From the NCBI GenBank assembly GCA_016748015.1, contig JAAOMT010000299.1, positions 18,688 through 82,687 on the forward strand: a stretch of 64,000 bases of DNA, written 5' to 3'. This document shows, piece by piece, positions 31,361 through 42,131 of the stretch. A program made the translations under genes and the position numbers. Numbering within the stretch: position 1 is the first letter of the stretch; every line of letters begins with the position of its first letter. The DNA comes from Geosiphon pyriformis. Its lineage: Eukaryota > Glomeromycota > Glomeromycetes > Archaeosporales > Geosiphonaceae. Under the pieces are notes generated by a model. That model saw only the letters and a list, made by a program, of their open reading frames with translations, was not told the origin of the DNA and ran no database searches.

Positions 31361-33620
31361 TATTTTGCCTTATATCTAATTGGACATGTGAGATGTCTTA
31401 TGTCATATGAGATGCCTCAGATTATAAAAAGCAGCCAAATTATAAAAATGAAGATTTTAATCCAACTGTAGGATTCTAAATGCAAATGACAGATTCTCAG
31501 TAAAAAGAAACTTAATTTTGATAATGCATTGTGATACTTTTTGTCTCTTACCCCCAACTGATGATCAATAATGAAAACTGTTAATTTGATTCTCTGCATA
31601 CTTATATAATCATGTAAAAGATAGCACAATGTCATGTTGTCAAGCTCTCCAAACACAGCAATGCCTATATCAATTGGAATATCAATATAAAATACTTTGC
31701 ATAATGTTAAGGATATTAAAATGAAAGTCAACTGCAGTTTTTTAAAAAATGTTCTGATCATCATAAGTCATGAAATTCAATATATAATATATATAGACAT
31801 GTAATAGCTTCTGAATTAATGTGGCTATATATTGTTTTTAAGGAAAATTCATCTGTTGAAGGTTACTTAGAATGAGCCCAAAATGAAACAGATCTCACAT
31901 TCAGGTTAAAGTATAAACAAGTCTTTTTTTATTTACAAGTAATTATTAACTTTTGTACTGGAGTTCATTTCAATAGGTCTTCATTAAAACTTGTGGCTAG
32001 ACAAATGTTTATACCAATTTGGTCTGCTTGGTGCCATCTTATTTACCAATTAATTAAAATTGCTGATAAAAAACAATAGCTACAATTGAAACCTGAAGTT
32101 TGCAAGCTGATTCAAGAAAGAATTGTAATTTTTCGATCTAAACTTTCAAATCAACATCAAGGCCATAATACAATACTTGAAGAAATTAACAAAATGCTCA
32201 AATTGTTGATTCCTTCTACACCTTCACAACAGTATTGGAAAATTGCAACATGTAACTGTATCAAATTTGAGAGATTGCATACTAACTTTTTTAATGTTAT
32301 TGGATATTTTAAAAGTGAAATATACAGATCTCATACACATCCTAGTTTTATTGCTAAATCAAATTAATTTTGAGTTCAAATAAGAAAGACACAGTTTGTA
32401 AATCCAAATGTTTCTAATCATGTTTTTTGTGATATTGGCCATGAATGAATATTAAGCAAACAAATGAAAAAATTTAGTAAAATTACACAAATAAAAAGAA
32501 TAAACTTTTTTAAAGCAAGGCAAATTAAGAAAACATTGTTAGGTACTTAAAAACCAATTCCAATAACAAGTAAAGAAGCAGATCATCAAAAAATGTAAAT
32601 CTGTTAATAAAATTACAACTATTACTTATTATTAACTCTAATACCTTTTTTAAGTAATCATGTTTTCGAAGCTTATCAAGTTAATTGTGTAACAACTTAA
32701 TAAATATCTTTTAAGAAGTTAGAAATATATTGTATTGTGTACAGTTTTGTTTATGTTGGGTTGGATGCATTACCATTTATAATTGGCATTTTTAAAACAT
32801 AATATGTTGAGTTTAGGTCCAAATTTCTATTTTGTGTAATTATGTTTGGATTATGAAAAGCATTTAACATGGATTTATTTGCCCCAAAAAAGTTGATTTT
32901 TAATACATCTTTAAAACTATCAGTCAAACTTTTGCTTACTAATACTAAATATTGGTCAAATGATGAATATGATTGCTAGTATGGAGCTCTTTTTTAATTA
33001 TAGATACCAAAGTTGGTATAAAAATGTATTTATTGGGTATATATTGGAATCCTTATGCTCTGAGTTTTATTACTGGTCACATTTCTCTTCCTAAGAAAAA
33101 ATAAATTCGAACTCTGTTTCCAGTTGATTTGCTTGAGCAATGTTTCATTAACAAACTTGTTCCCAAAGAATCCCATTGAACTATTATTCTTACTTGTAGG
33201 TCTGTTAATTTCTTCTTCCAATATGGAAAAAAAGTAATCTCATTAGCCAAAGTTTGATCCAGAGTAATTTCATTAATACTTGCAGCAACAGTTTCTAAAG
33301 CACTACCAGCCTCTAAAGCACCACCAGTCTCCAAAACACCAAGAGCAGCAGTACTGTATCATATGTTAACTATTATTAAAACTTACATAATACCTGCAAA
33401 CAACAAGTCAGATATAATAGTTCTGTTATTGTCTTTTGATAGCAGTGGCAGCTTATAAAGAAGAAAAGTAATTGAATATTGTAATATTCCAGAAATTTTG
33501 TTTAGTGTTTTACAATTATTTCCAGAAACTTTTCTAATTTTTTTTACTATCATAAAAAGAATAATTTCTATTGACAAATCGAGAAATCTCCCTGACTGTA
33601 CATGTTTAATTAAATATGAG
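31361..33620. other. F1 internal non-transposase region
   Basis: About 2.3 kb between the transposase start and the right-end subterminal repeats. Apart from the plus-strand remnant at 31840-32600 and some short open frames (31417-31764 minus; 33077-33334 minus), I recognise nothing. It could be captured host sequence or an older nested element. Confidence 0.4.
31840..32600 (+). pseudogene. Unrecognised protein remnant inside F1
   Basis: A plus-strand reading with few stops. Before the 93-codon frame at 32086-32367 it reads LKYKQVFFYLQVIINFCTG and FNRSSLKLVARQMFIPIWSAW; within it, NQHQGHNTILEEINKMLKLLIP. Afterwards VRKTQFVNPNVSNHVF and KKFSKITQIKRI. Codon structure and hydrophobic spacing look like a real decayed protein. 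From memory it resembles uncharacterised repeat-family proteins of Glomeromycotina, which I cannot verify. A TGA at about 31873 and a TAG at 32078 break it. No domain named. Confidence 0.45.
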
Positions 33621-33854
33621 ATGACATCTGATGTTCATATCTAATATTATATAATTATAGTGTGACTATAGAGAGTGAAAATTACTTATATTCTGCTATT
33701 ATATTTGTGAAGATAAGAACTATAAGGAGATATATATAGTAAAAGTGACTATAAGAAGATAATATTATATATAAATGGTTTTGGTTTTTAAAAAAATGTG
33801 ATTATAAGAAAATAGTGACTATAACCAAAGAGACTATAAAAAGAGTTCACTGTA

Positions 33855-34350
33855 CAGAAAAAAGCAGAAAATGCTGTTGACAAAATAATTCTGAAAGTAA
33901 AATTGGCAATAGAAGAGCCAACAAGTGTCACCACATATCAAGAAGTGACTAAAAAAACTTGGTTGTGATAGATACAACAATTTTCAAGAAACTTTTGTTA
34001 CTTTTACTTGGGACAACATCTGAATATTCAGAACTTATATATAGATAAAACAAAATGATTATTTGATACAACAATATTACAACAACTTGAAAAATTTGTG
34101 GGAAAGAACAATCTAACAACACAAGCAAGAGCCATTTATCGATTACATGCTGGATTTCAAGACCAACCAGAAATTTTACTTAATCCAATAATAGATGACA
34201 TTACTATTAATCAGATGGAAAAAATAACCAATGCCTAATTTGAAGAGTTACAAAACAAGATAACACAAATAATTCTTGAAAAAAAAGTTCAAAAAATACT
34301 CAACAACAAAGAACTAGAATTAGGAAATCTCAATAGAGCTCAATATTAAA
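33855..34350 (+). pseudogene. Element B: ORF3 remnant
   Basis: Plus-strand remnant after F1. The readable block ARAIYRLHAGFQDQPEILLNP...FEELQNKITQIILEK aligns with RLRAALRLYNLF...LKFQQFSDQISSIILDY of C's ORF3, at the same spot between integrase and LTR. A TAA ends it 14 bp before the putative 3' LTR. ORF3 is thus older than the split between the B and C/D/E lineages. Confidence 0.7.
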
Positions 34351-34364
34351 AAAAAAAAATAATG

Positions 34365-34900
34365 TTATTTATAAAATATAAGAAATATATTAGCATATAA
34401 ATTAGCCAATCAGAAGTAGCTGTAGTAAATATGGAATTCCAGGATTCCTCTCAAGAGAAATTGCAGAATTCCAGAAATTAAGAAATCTCAATTATGTATA
34501 TATAGCAGTAGTGTGAAAAGTAGAAAAGACAGACCTCCCAGTTTAAATTTGATCTCAATCTTTTAACATCACAAATATTAATAAATAATTATTTACTATC
34601 TTCAATTTTACTCTTCACTATCAACACTTCATGTTGATAATAAGTAATACTTAACTATACTGGAACAATAACTCTTGATCATGGCTATTGACAAGATACT
34701 AACTTGTAAATTGCCTTGGCTTATTTTTTTTATTTTCTTTTGTTTTTTTTTTCTTTATGTCATTTCTGTAATTTTATTGTTGCATACTAATTGATTGAAA
34801 GAGAATAATGCATAGAGTACTGACATTAAAGTGACTGGTAAAAGACCCAGAAATAAGAGTAGAACACTCAATTGAAGATAGCTTACCAGAAAGAATACCA
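34365..34900 (+). repeat. Element B 3' LTR, probably truncated
   Basis: A purine run (about 34347-34362) is followed by ATG and TTATTTATAAA, matching the TG-TTAC border of the other LTRs. Later segments (ACTCTTGATCATG..., CTGGTAAAAGA, ATAGCTTAYCAGAA) have counterparts in the same order in element G's 5' LTR (46390-46620). Similarity fades near 34900, so the 3' end seems lost. Confidence 0.55.
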
Positions 34901-35429
34901 GTTATTATGCTAAGAAAAAAATTGACAAAACTGCGGTTTCAAAAAGCTATGGATAAACACTATTGAATCTCTGTCTATTATACAAAGAACACAATTAAAA
35001 TCTTTAGATAACAATATTTTCAGATACAAACAACCTCCAAATAAAATTATCAACCAAAACATCCACCAAGCACCAAGTTATGGGTTTGTTATTGAATTTG
35101 AGGCCCCAAATAATTCCCATAACATTAATTAATTTTTTTTAATTAGTAATATTAATTTTTTATGATTAATATAAACATTAAACTTTTAGTGTAAATATTT
35201 TTTTATTTAATTATAGTTTAGTAGATTGCTAAATATTCTAGTGTTAAAATTTTATAGTTTTTTTTTGTAGAATTTAAATTCCTATTAATATATGTTACTA
35301 AATGTTTTTTTTATAAGTCCTAATCCAAAAACATTAATGGTAATCATAAATTTATTATTATTATTTAAATATATTAGAATTAAAATTTGTATAAGTTTTT
35401 GTTTTAACATTTTAAAAACTTGTTATTGT
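34901..35429. other. AT-rich remnant, unrecognised
   Basis: A short plus-strand coding-like stretch at 34848-35130 (PVIMLRKKLTKLRFQKAMD; IFRYKQPPNKIINQNIHQ, with a frame change) ends at a TAA near 35130. From there to 35429 I see only AT-rich sequence, possibly more of the RT remnant H in minus orientation. Confidence 0.35.
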
Positions 35430-35696
35430 ATTTTTGTCTACTTGTATCAAGTATTTTTGGTCTAAAATTAGTGAAATAATTGTGTAATTACTGAGAAGTT
35501 TTGTATAAATTGTTGATAATATTTAGCTAATTTTAAGAAGTTTTTAAGTTCTGTTAGATTTTTTGATAGAAAGTTCTTTACTTTTTTAATTTTATCTGAA
35601 TTTGTTTTAATGTTTTTTTTTTAACTATGTGTTCCAAAAATTTAAGCTCTGTTTTTCTGAAAAAATATTTGTTTATATTTAACTTTAATTTAGCAT
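35430..35696 (-). pseudogene. Fragment H: decayed RT connection region
   Basis: Minus strand reads KLKLNINKYFFRKTELKFLE, clearly aligned to LKLNIEKCYFGKTSLVFLGHIV of element E (about 39930-40000). It is followed by a stop-rich counterpart of the KISTVKNFKTP...ASYYRKF segment. Beyond 35696 homology stops where element G's LTR starts, so G probably inserted into this older element. Confidence 0.65.
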
Positions 35697-35700
35697 GTTG

Positions 35701-35777
35701 TTACCTGAGTAGAGAAACTGATCCAAAGTTATGAAGAAATGTGACCAGAACATAACATAACACAGAATAGCATACTG
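35701..35777 (+). repeat. Element G 5' LTR, first part (split by E)
   Basis: Begins TTACCTGAG directly after TG, like the other LTRs. 77 bp later element E is inserted. Both sides of E share the motif ATAACACAGAATA (35758-35770 and 45965-45987), as expected if E interrupted a locally repetitive LTR. Boundary inferred. Confidence 0.5.
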
Positions 35778-36744
35778 TTACTGAAGGTTTTTGGTCTCTT
35801 TTTTTAAATGTTGTTGATGCCTGTTTGTTGTGAATTCACGTTTTCTGAATGTGGTTGAACCTCCAATAACTGAATTTATTTTCAAATTATCTCCTATAAT
35901 TTGAATAGCTGGGCTTATAAGTGAAATGGCCAATTCCTTGCCAGTTACTTTATGTAGTTACATTGTAGTAAACATCAACTTTTTCTCAGGAATTGCTTAT
36001 CTGGAAGCTCACTGAAATGTATAGTTACTTTGCTGTAAAAGTTAACTCTTCTACAGGAATCTTGTTTGTAGGCTACCTTAATGATTGTAATAAGAAAATA
36101 AAAGAAAAATAAAAGAAATGTAAAAGAAATAGAATTTTGTCAAGAGAAACGTTTTCTATCCAGGCCTGGAGTCATTAACAGTTTACTGAAATTGGTAGCT
36201 AATCAATTTCGAAATGTTAGTTGGGTTTTGGAGATTTTCCAAGTACAATAATTAAAGAATTTGGTTTTTTCGAATTATTTAATATTTATTTTTTGTGTGT
36301 ATAGGAACAGTTTTTAAGAGATAAATCTAAAGTAAGATACATTTTCTCGAAGAGAAAAGCTCTTCTTTTATACAACTTGTCATAACACTATTCTATGAAC
36401 TTGAACTTTGCTATTTTCTACAATTTTGCTAAACTAAAGATACATTTCAGTGAACTACAAGTTATTTCTGCAAACTATTAGATATTTCAGTGAACTATCA
36501 ATTATTTTGGCAAATTTCTACAAATTTTGGCAAACTTTTAAATGTTACATAGTTTGGAGTATTGCATGATTGATCATCGCAATTAGGTTACATTTGTGTT
36601 GTGTACAATTTGGGTTATTAATTAAATTTTGAACATTTTTGCTAATGTAATAAGTGATTATTTAAAACAATAATATATGCTAATTAATGATAGAAATTAT
36701 AAGATAATTTCATGCTAAATAATCTCTTTAATTTTGTCTGGTAA
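35778..36744 (-). repeat. Element E 3' LTR
   Basis: 967 bp, TTACTGAAGG...GTCTGGTAA. Six phased motifs start at 36424, 36445, 36465, 36485, 36505 and 36525. The TATA box (rc TATAAAAGA) is at about 36365-36373. The purine tract is rc GAGGAAGAGGTTATG. Confidence 0.93.
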
Positions 36745-36782
36745 CATAACCTCTTCCTCAAGACTGAGCTCCATCGAAGTCC

Positions 36783-37443
36783 AAGTACTGTTTGTCATTT
36801 CCAGATAATAATCCAAAATTATTGAAGAAATTTGGTCTGAAAATTGTTGAAATTTCAGTTCTGTGAGCTTTCCAATGTATTGAATCTTCAAAGGTTGAAA
36901 AATTGGGTTTTGTAGTACATTTTTACAGGTGTGGAATAGGTTATAAAGTCTAAAAGCAGCTTTGAGCCTGTAGCAACTGTTTGTTGATCCAGCTGTTGTC
37001 TTGAATTCGTTGTAGAGTTGTTTCTGAATAGCTTCTTTTGTGAGGTTTGCTGTTGTAAGTTCCAGTTTCCATTCGTAGAGTGTTTTTCCAATGTGAAAAT
37101 ATCTATAGATTGGAGAATATTCAGTGTTTTCCTCATTGAGACACAGTTGAAGTCTTTATTGAATTGTAGTATTTGGTGGAATACTAATTAGAGTGAGCAT
37201 TAGGTTTTCTCTTAAAGCAAGCTTTAAAAGTTCTGGCAGGTGAATTCCAGTATAACTTCTTGTGTTCTTTTTATATGGGTGATATTTTCGTGAATTTGGG
37301 GCTAAATTTGTAACTACTTCTGTTTGGGTATAATTAATGTGGTTTTCAATAACAGTAATAGATAATTTGGGTATTGTTTTTAAAGCTAACATTAGTTTTT
37401 GGGATAATTGTTGAATGTTTTGAGAAATAGTCATTATAAGCAA
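36783..37443 (-). pseudogene. Element E: ORF3 with one main stop
   Basis: Homologue of C's ORF3. The N-terminal 95 codons are open (37156-37443), a TAA at 37156 replaces the Gln codon seen in C, and the rest is readable to about 36783 (SPIYRYFHIGKTLYEWKLEL; LRAAFRLYNLFHTC). The N-terminal part is present a second time at 37542-37735 because of the assembly duplication. Confidence 0.75.
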
Positions 37444-37813
37444 TTTGAAATAAAAGAAAATTATTTTTGGTGTATGGGTTTTTATGTTATTTTTGTTTTG
37501 TTTTTGTGAGATTGTTTCTAANNNNNNNNNNNNNNNNNNNNGTATAACTTCTTGTGTTCTTTTTATATGGGTGATATTTTCGTGAATTTGGGGCTAAATT
37601 TGTAACTACTTCTGTTTGGGTATAATTAATGTGGTTTTCAATAACAGTAATAGATAATTTGGGTATTGTTTTTAAAGCTAACATTAGTTTTTGGGATAAT
37701 TGTTGAATGTTTTGAGAAATAGTCATTATAAGCAATTTGAAATAAAAGAAAATTATTTTTGGTGTATGGGTTTTTATGTTATTTTTGTTTTGTTTTTGTG
37801 AGATTGTTTCTAA
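37250..37813. other. Assembly artefact: 272-bp duplication around a 20-N gap
   Basis: Bases 37250-37521 and 37542-37813 look identical and are separated by exactly 20 Ns (37522-37541). That is what two overlapping contig ends joined without merging would give. Confidence 0.9.
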
Positions 37814-37859
37814 ATTATAAGAGAATAACTAGTAGAATTAAATTAAGTGTTCAGGTTGG

Positions 37860-39228
37860 AAGGTTGTTCAATGATGACTATTGGTTCTAAGTTTTAGGAA
37901 ATATCTTCGGAATTGACTAAAGGGGAATGTGTACTAATTTGTGGAATTAATGGTTTAGAATTGTTTCTAGAATGATAGTGTTTCAAACGATCTCCATGTG
38001 CAACTTTTGCTAGGATTTTGTCATCAAGTTTTAGCTTGTATAATCTATTGCCTAGGACTTCATGGATAAAGAATGGTCCATCCCATTTATTTTCAAATTT
38101 TCCATTCTATTGTTTTTCAGCTTTAGTTCTGTGTAAGAGAACTTTGTTTTCAATTTTAAATTCATTGGTGACTGGAAGCAATTTGTTATCATGCCGTTTT
38201 TTTTGTTGAGCTTGGAAGTGTTCAATATAGGTGGCTGCTATTCGTCGTTTTCCTTCCAATGTGCTAAGCAGAGTATAGGCTCTTCACTGAAGCATTTTTT
38301 GGAAATTGTTTTCATTAATTGGTTGTGCTGGATATGTTTCCACTGTGAAACTAATTAGTAACGTTGCCATCTTTCCGTAAGTTAAATCAAATGGTGTGTG
38401 TTTCATGGTATTTTGTTTTAGTGTCCTATATGCTAATAACATTGATGGAATAAAGAGATCCCATTCTTGCTCAAAATTGGTTGAGACTTTGGCTAATGAT
38501 TCACACAATGTTCTGTTAAAACATTCCACAAGTCTGTTTGTTTGTGGATGGTAGGGTGAAGACAGAGGTCTTTTAACATTGAATCATTCGCAAATTTCTT
38601 GTATCATGTTGTTCACAAAGTGTGTTCCCTGATCGGATAAAAGTTCAATTGGACATCTATGTCTACAAATAATGTCTTCGTAGATGAAATTTGCTATGGA
38701 TTTCGCATCTGCTCGTTGAATGGCTCTGGCTTCAGGCCATTTAGTAAGATAGTCTACAGCTACTGCAATATAATGGTTTCCTTGAGTGGTGATAAATAGT
38801 GATCTGACTAAATTAATACCAACTCAGTCAAAGGGTTGTCCAACTTTGATTGGATTTAATGGTTCAGTAGGGTGTGTTCCTCCTCTTCTTTGACAACTAT
38901 TACAAGATTCAACATATTCGTGAATGTCTTTTCTCATTCAAGACAAAAAGTAGTATTCCAGTGTTCTTTGAATGGTGCTATCTTTTCCGAAGTGTGCTGA
39001 TGAAGGATCTGAGTGCATGTTGTATAATATGGTCTCTTTTTTCTGTTCTTGTATTAATCTGAGTGGGTTGTTTGGATTTTTGAAATTTCGATGATAAATA
39101 ATGTTGTTGTGTAGAAAATATTGTTTGGTTTGTTGTTGTAGTTGATGTTTTTTATCTGGAGACCAATCTGTTGGGATTGTTAATGTTTTCAAATATTGTT
39201 TGAGATTGTTGTAGTTTTCCGAATTCAT
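37860..39228 (-). pseudogene. Element E: integrase
   Basis: The HHCC region is readable at 38880-39020 (MHSDPSSAHFGKD; SCNSCQRRGGT). The first catalytic segment reads VGINLVRSL, with Asn for Asp as in C. The second Asp is intact (LLSDQGTHFVN) and the Glu is in NRLVECFNRTL (open 38284-38529). The GPY/F-like end reads VLGNRLYKLKLDD. Stops include a TGA at 38584-38586, shared with C, and a TGA near 38824. Region 38938-39228 holds the tether and zinc-finger start. Confidence 0.87.
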
Positions 39229-40706
39229 TGTTTGTTGGCTCTTTTGGTTGGTTTGGTTGAGTGTTGGTTTTTGTGTTTTCTAATCTTGTCTCATTCTGGA
39301 GAGACAGTCAACATTGGTGTGAAGTTTTTCTGGTTTGTAATATACTATGTATTGATAGTTTGCTAGAAATCCTGTCCATTGGGTTTGTTTTGCATTCAGC
39401 TGAGTATTTTTGTTTTGAAGCCATTTGAGTCCAATATTATCAGTGATAATATCAAATTTTTTAGGCCTGAGATAAAAGTTGAAGTGATGTAGGGTCCAGA
39501 TTACTGCTGCGGTTTCTAATTCTGTTGTGGGGTAGTTCTTTTTGGCTGGTTTTAATGTTCTACTAGCATAAGTAATTACTTGCTCATTTTCATTGTCATC
39601 TAACTGTGATAGGATGGCACCAAAGGCAGTATGAGAGGCGTTAGTTGCTAACCAGAATTGGTTGCTGAAATCTGGGTAGGCGAGAATTGGAGCTGTTGTG
39701 AGTTTTTCTTTAAGTATCTCGAAGGCATTTTGATGTTCTTCTTTTTATTTGTATTCGACATTTTTAGTAGTGAGCTGGTTGAGGGGTTTTGCAATTTCTG
39801 AGAATCTTTTAATGAATTTCCGGTAATAGGATGCTAATCCAATAAATCCTCTTAATTCAGTGGTATTTCGTGGAGTTTTGAAGTTCTTGACAGTACTGAT
39901 TTTTCTGGGGTCTGTTTTAATTCCATTTTTGCTAACAATGTGACCAAGAAAAACTAAACTTGTTTTTCCGAAGTAGCATTTTTCAATATTCAGTTTCAAT
40001 CCTGTTTTCCGTAATCGTTGAAAAACTTCTTGCAGGTGAATTAAATGTAACTTGAAAGATAGTGAATAAACATCAGTGTCATCAAGATAAACTACTACAG
40101 ATTTCCAAAGGAGGCCTTTGTAAACAACATCCATGAGTCTTTGGAATGTTGCTGGTGCATTGTATAATCTGAAAGACATTACATTGAACTCGTAATTTTC
40201 TTCTTGAGTGGTGAATGCTGTTTTGGGGTGGTCTTTGGGATCCATAGCAACTTGCCAGTATCCACTCTCTAAATCTAATGTCGAAAAGTATTTGGACTTT
40301 CCAAGAGCATCCAACATGTTATCAATTCGGGAAAGAGGGTAGGCATCTCCAATGATGACACTGTTGAGTTGTCGATAATCAACACAAAATCAGATCTTTC
40401 CATTTTTTTTTTAACTAGGACCACAGATAAGGCCCATGGGCTCATTGATGGTTGAATAAGCCCATTGTTAAGCATCCGTTGTACTTCTTCTCAGATAAAT
40501 TGGTAACTTTCTGGAGCAACTCGGTAGGCTTGTTGTTGCCTTGGTTTGGCATCTTCTGTATAGATTTGGTATTGAACCAAATTAGTTCTTCCTAAGTCAT
40601 TGTTGTTTTTGGCAAAGATGTCAGCAAATTCTACAATTAGCTCTGTGAGCTGGTTTTGTTGTTGTGGTTCAAGTTGTCCTATGTTGATTTGAGATAGTTT
40701 TTCCAT
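39229..40706 (-). pseudogene. Element E: reverse transcriptase and RNase H
   Basis: RT pieces: 40491-40706 (MEKLSQINIGQ; FADIFAKNNNDLGRT), 40275-40475 (MLNNGLIQPSMSPWAL, then a frameshift) and 39745-40317 (190 codons: SGYWQVAMDP, PATFQRLMDVV, the catalytic VYLDDTDV, and FLGHIVSKNGIK). A TAA at 39745 replaces a Trp. RNase H follows (WLATNASHTAFGAILSQ; YASRTLKPAKKNYPTTELETAA; DIITDNIGLKWLQ) to NVDCLSRM near 39290. A TGA at 40491 replaces Arg (CGA in C). Confidence 0.88.
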
Positions 40707-41066
40707 GACAACATGGTAGTTTTCAGAGCTAGGATTTGGGTTGATTTTTGGTAGTAAATATCCAATGATTTTCGAAAAATTGGGAACTGTCTGGGGTAGT
40801 TCTTGTTGAAAGATGTTACTGTGAATGACTCCAATTTCTAAGTTATTTAATAGAACTATGGAATAATTGTTGGGATTGTAAAAAGTAACTCAGACTTTTT
40901 TTGTTCTTTCTGAAATATAAATGTTTGGAATTGAAATGTTATGTTCCAAGCAGACTTGTTCATTGGACTCAAAAATTTGTTGTGTGGTTGTTGGCTTTGG
41001 GCAGGTGTAGATTTCCAGATGTTCTCCAAAGGGTGAGATGATAATCGGTTGTAGAAGTCTGAGAAT

Positions 41067-42101
41067 CTAGTGGGATTTGTTCTGTGTGTTAAGAGCTATA
41101 TTAACTGGAACTGTGAATTGTCCAGTTGAACCAAAATCTTGGGTTCCTCTGTTGCTTTTTCCTAATTGTTCTCTTTGATTAACTAGTTGCAAACCTGAAA
41201 TGTTGATTAGGGGTAGGTAAATAGCTTGGGCAATTTTTTCAGCATGTTTAATCTTGAATGGTTTATCAGTTTCATTTTGAAGCATCACTGTAATGTCTTC
41301 AGTATATCCAGCATCGATTACTCCTCCTCTGACATTGATTCCTTTGCTTGCCAAAGAAAACCGGGAGGCAATTTGAACCATTGCTCCTGGTGGAATTTCG
41401 AGTGCAATTTTGAGGTTAATTTTTGTGAGAGATTTGGGTTTGAGAACAAAAGTATCCTTGTCTGGATATCTTAGGTCATATTCAGCATCAATTTCGTGTG
41501 CTTTTTTGGGTTTTATTCCTTGTCCATTGTTGTTGAAGTATTTAAGTTGTACAGCAAGCTGATTTTTGATAAGGTAGATAGGTGTGGTTTCAATTTCTTC
41601 CATTGTTTTAGGTTCTCCAAATTCAATTTTGTTCTCATCATTTTTGCTGGGCAAGAGGATACTAAGAGCGTAGCATTCAGAACACCACTGTTCATCACAA
41701 GGCATAATGCATTCTTCATATAGCCTAATGTTCATTTGCTCTAACCATTGAATTTGAGCTTCTTTGGTCGGATATGTGTGGCTTGCAGTTTGGTGGTAGG
41801 TTTCTACTTTATCTTCATAATCAAATCCAGCTAATTCCATGGTATACTCAATATATTCAGCTTCTTTTATTTGGCGGACATCTTTTTGGGTGGCTCCATT
41901 GATCAATGCCATTGCTAGGTCAAAAATCATTTCAGCATCATGAGGGTAGTGGTAAAGTTTATTGAGAGCACTGTTGTATGCTGCATCAAATGATGTTCCT
42001 TTTCTGATTTTTTCCGAAATTGATAGAGCATATTGACAGGTTTGATCACATACTCCTTCTCTCATTGCTATATCAATCCAATTGTATTCTTCTGATAGCA
42101 T
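41067..42101 (-). CDS. Element E: Cys-rich module, C-terminal part, plus dUTPase
   Basis: Open for 344 codons within the broken pol. It begins in the helical part of the Cys module (YNWIDIAMREGVCDQTCQYAL), runs through the second cluster (YEECIMPCDEQWCSEC), then a dUTPase. Its motifs are DAEYDLRYPD (motif 1, Gly to Glu), IPPGAMVQIASRFSLASKGI (motif 2), GGVIDAGYTEDI (motif 3 with catalytic Asp), EKIAQAIYLPL (motif 4) and GTQDFGSTGQF (motif 5). All five motifs are recognisable. A TAG ends the frame where C has Gln. In a competent element this would be part of Gag-Pol. Confidence 0.85.
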   Translation of the reverse strand: MLSEEYNWIDIAMREGVCDQTCQYALSISEKIRKGTSFDAAYNSALNKLYHYPHDAEMIFDLAMALINGATQKDVRQIKEAEYIEYTMELAGFDYEDKVETYHQTASHTYPTKEAQIQWLEQMNIRLYEECIMPCDEQWCSECYALSILLPSKNDENKIEFGEPKTMEEIETTPIYLIKNQLAVQLKYFNNNGQGIKPKKAHEIDAEYDLRYPDKDTFVLKPKSLTKINLKIALEIPPGAMVQIASRFSLASKGINVRGGVIDAGYTEDITVMLQNETDKPFKIKHAEKIAQAIYLPLINISGLQLVNQREQLGKSNRGTQDFGSTGQFTVPVNIALNTQNKSH

Positions 42102-42131
42102 TTCTTCACATGTAAGGCAAGGTGTATTGTC

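Larger units (their letters stand above)
29627..33852 (-). mobile_element. F1: pogo/Tigger-like DNA transposon nested in B
   Basis: Ends in CAGTGAACT...AGTTCACTG terminal inverted repeats, flanked by TA on both sides (29625-29626 and 33853-33854), as expected for Tc1/mariner-pogo transposons. Subterminal copies of GTGACTATA occur at 33662, 33745, 33798 (one change), 33815 and 33830, and at the left end (GTAACTATA, GAGACTATA), possible transposase-binding sites. It carries a minus-strand transposase gene and about 2.4 kb of other sequence. Removing it joins the two parts of B's ORF3 region. Confidence 0.87.
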
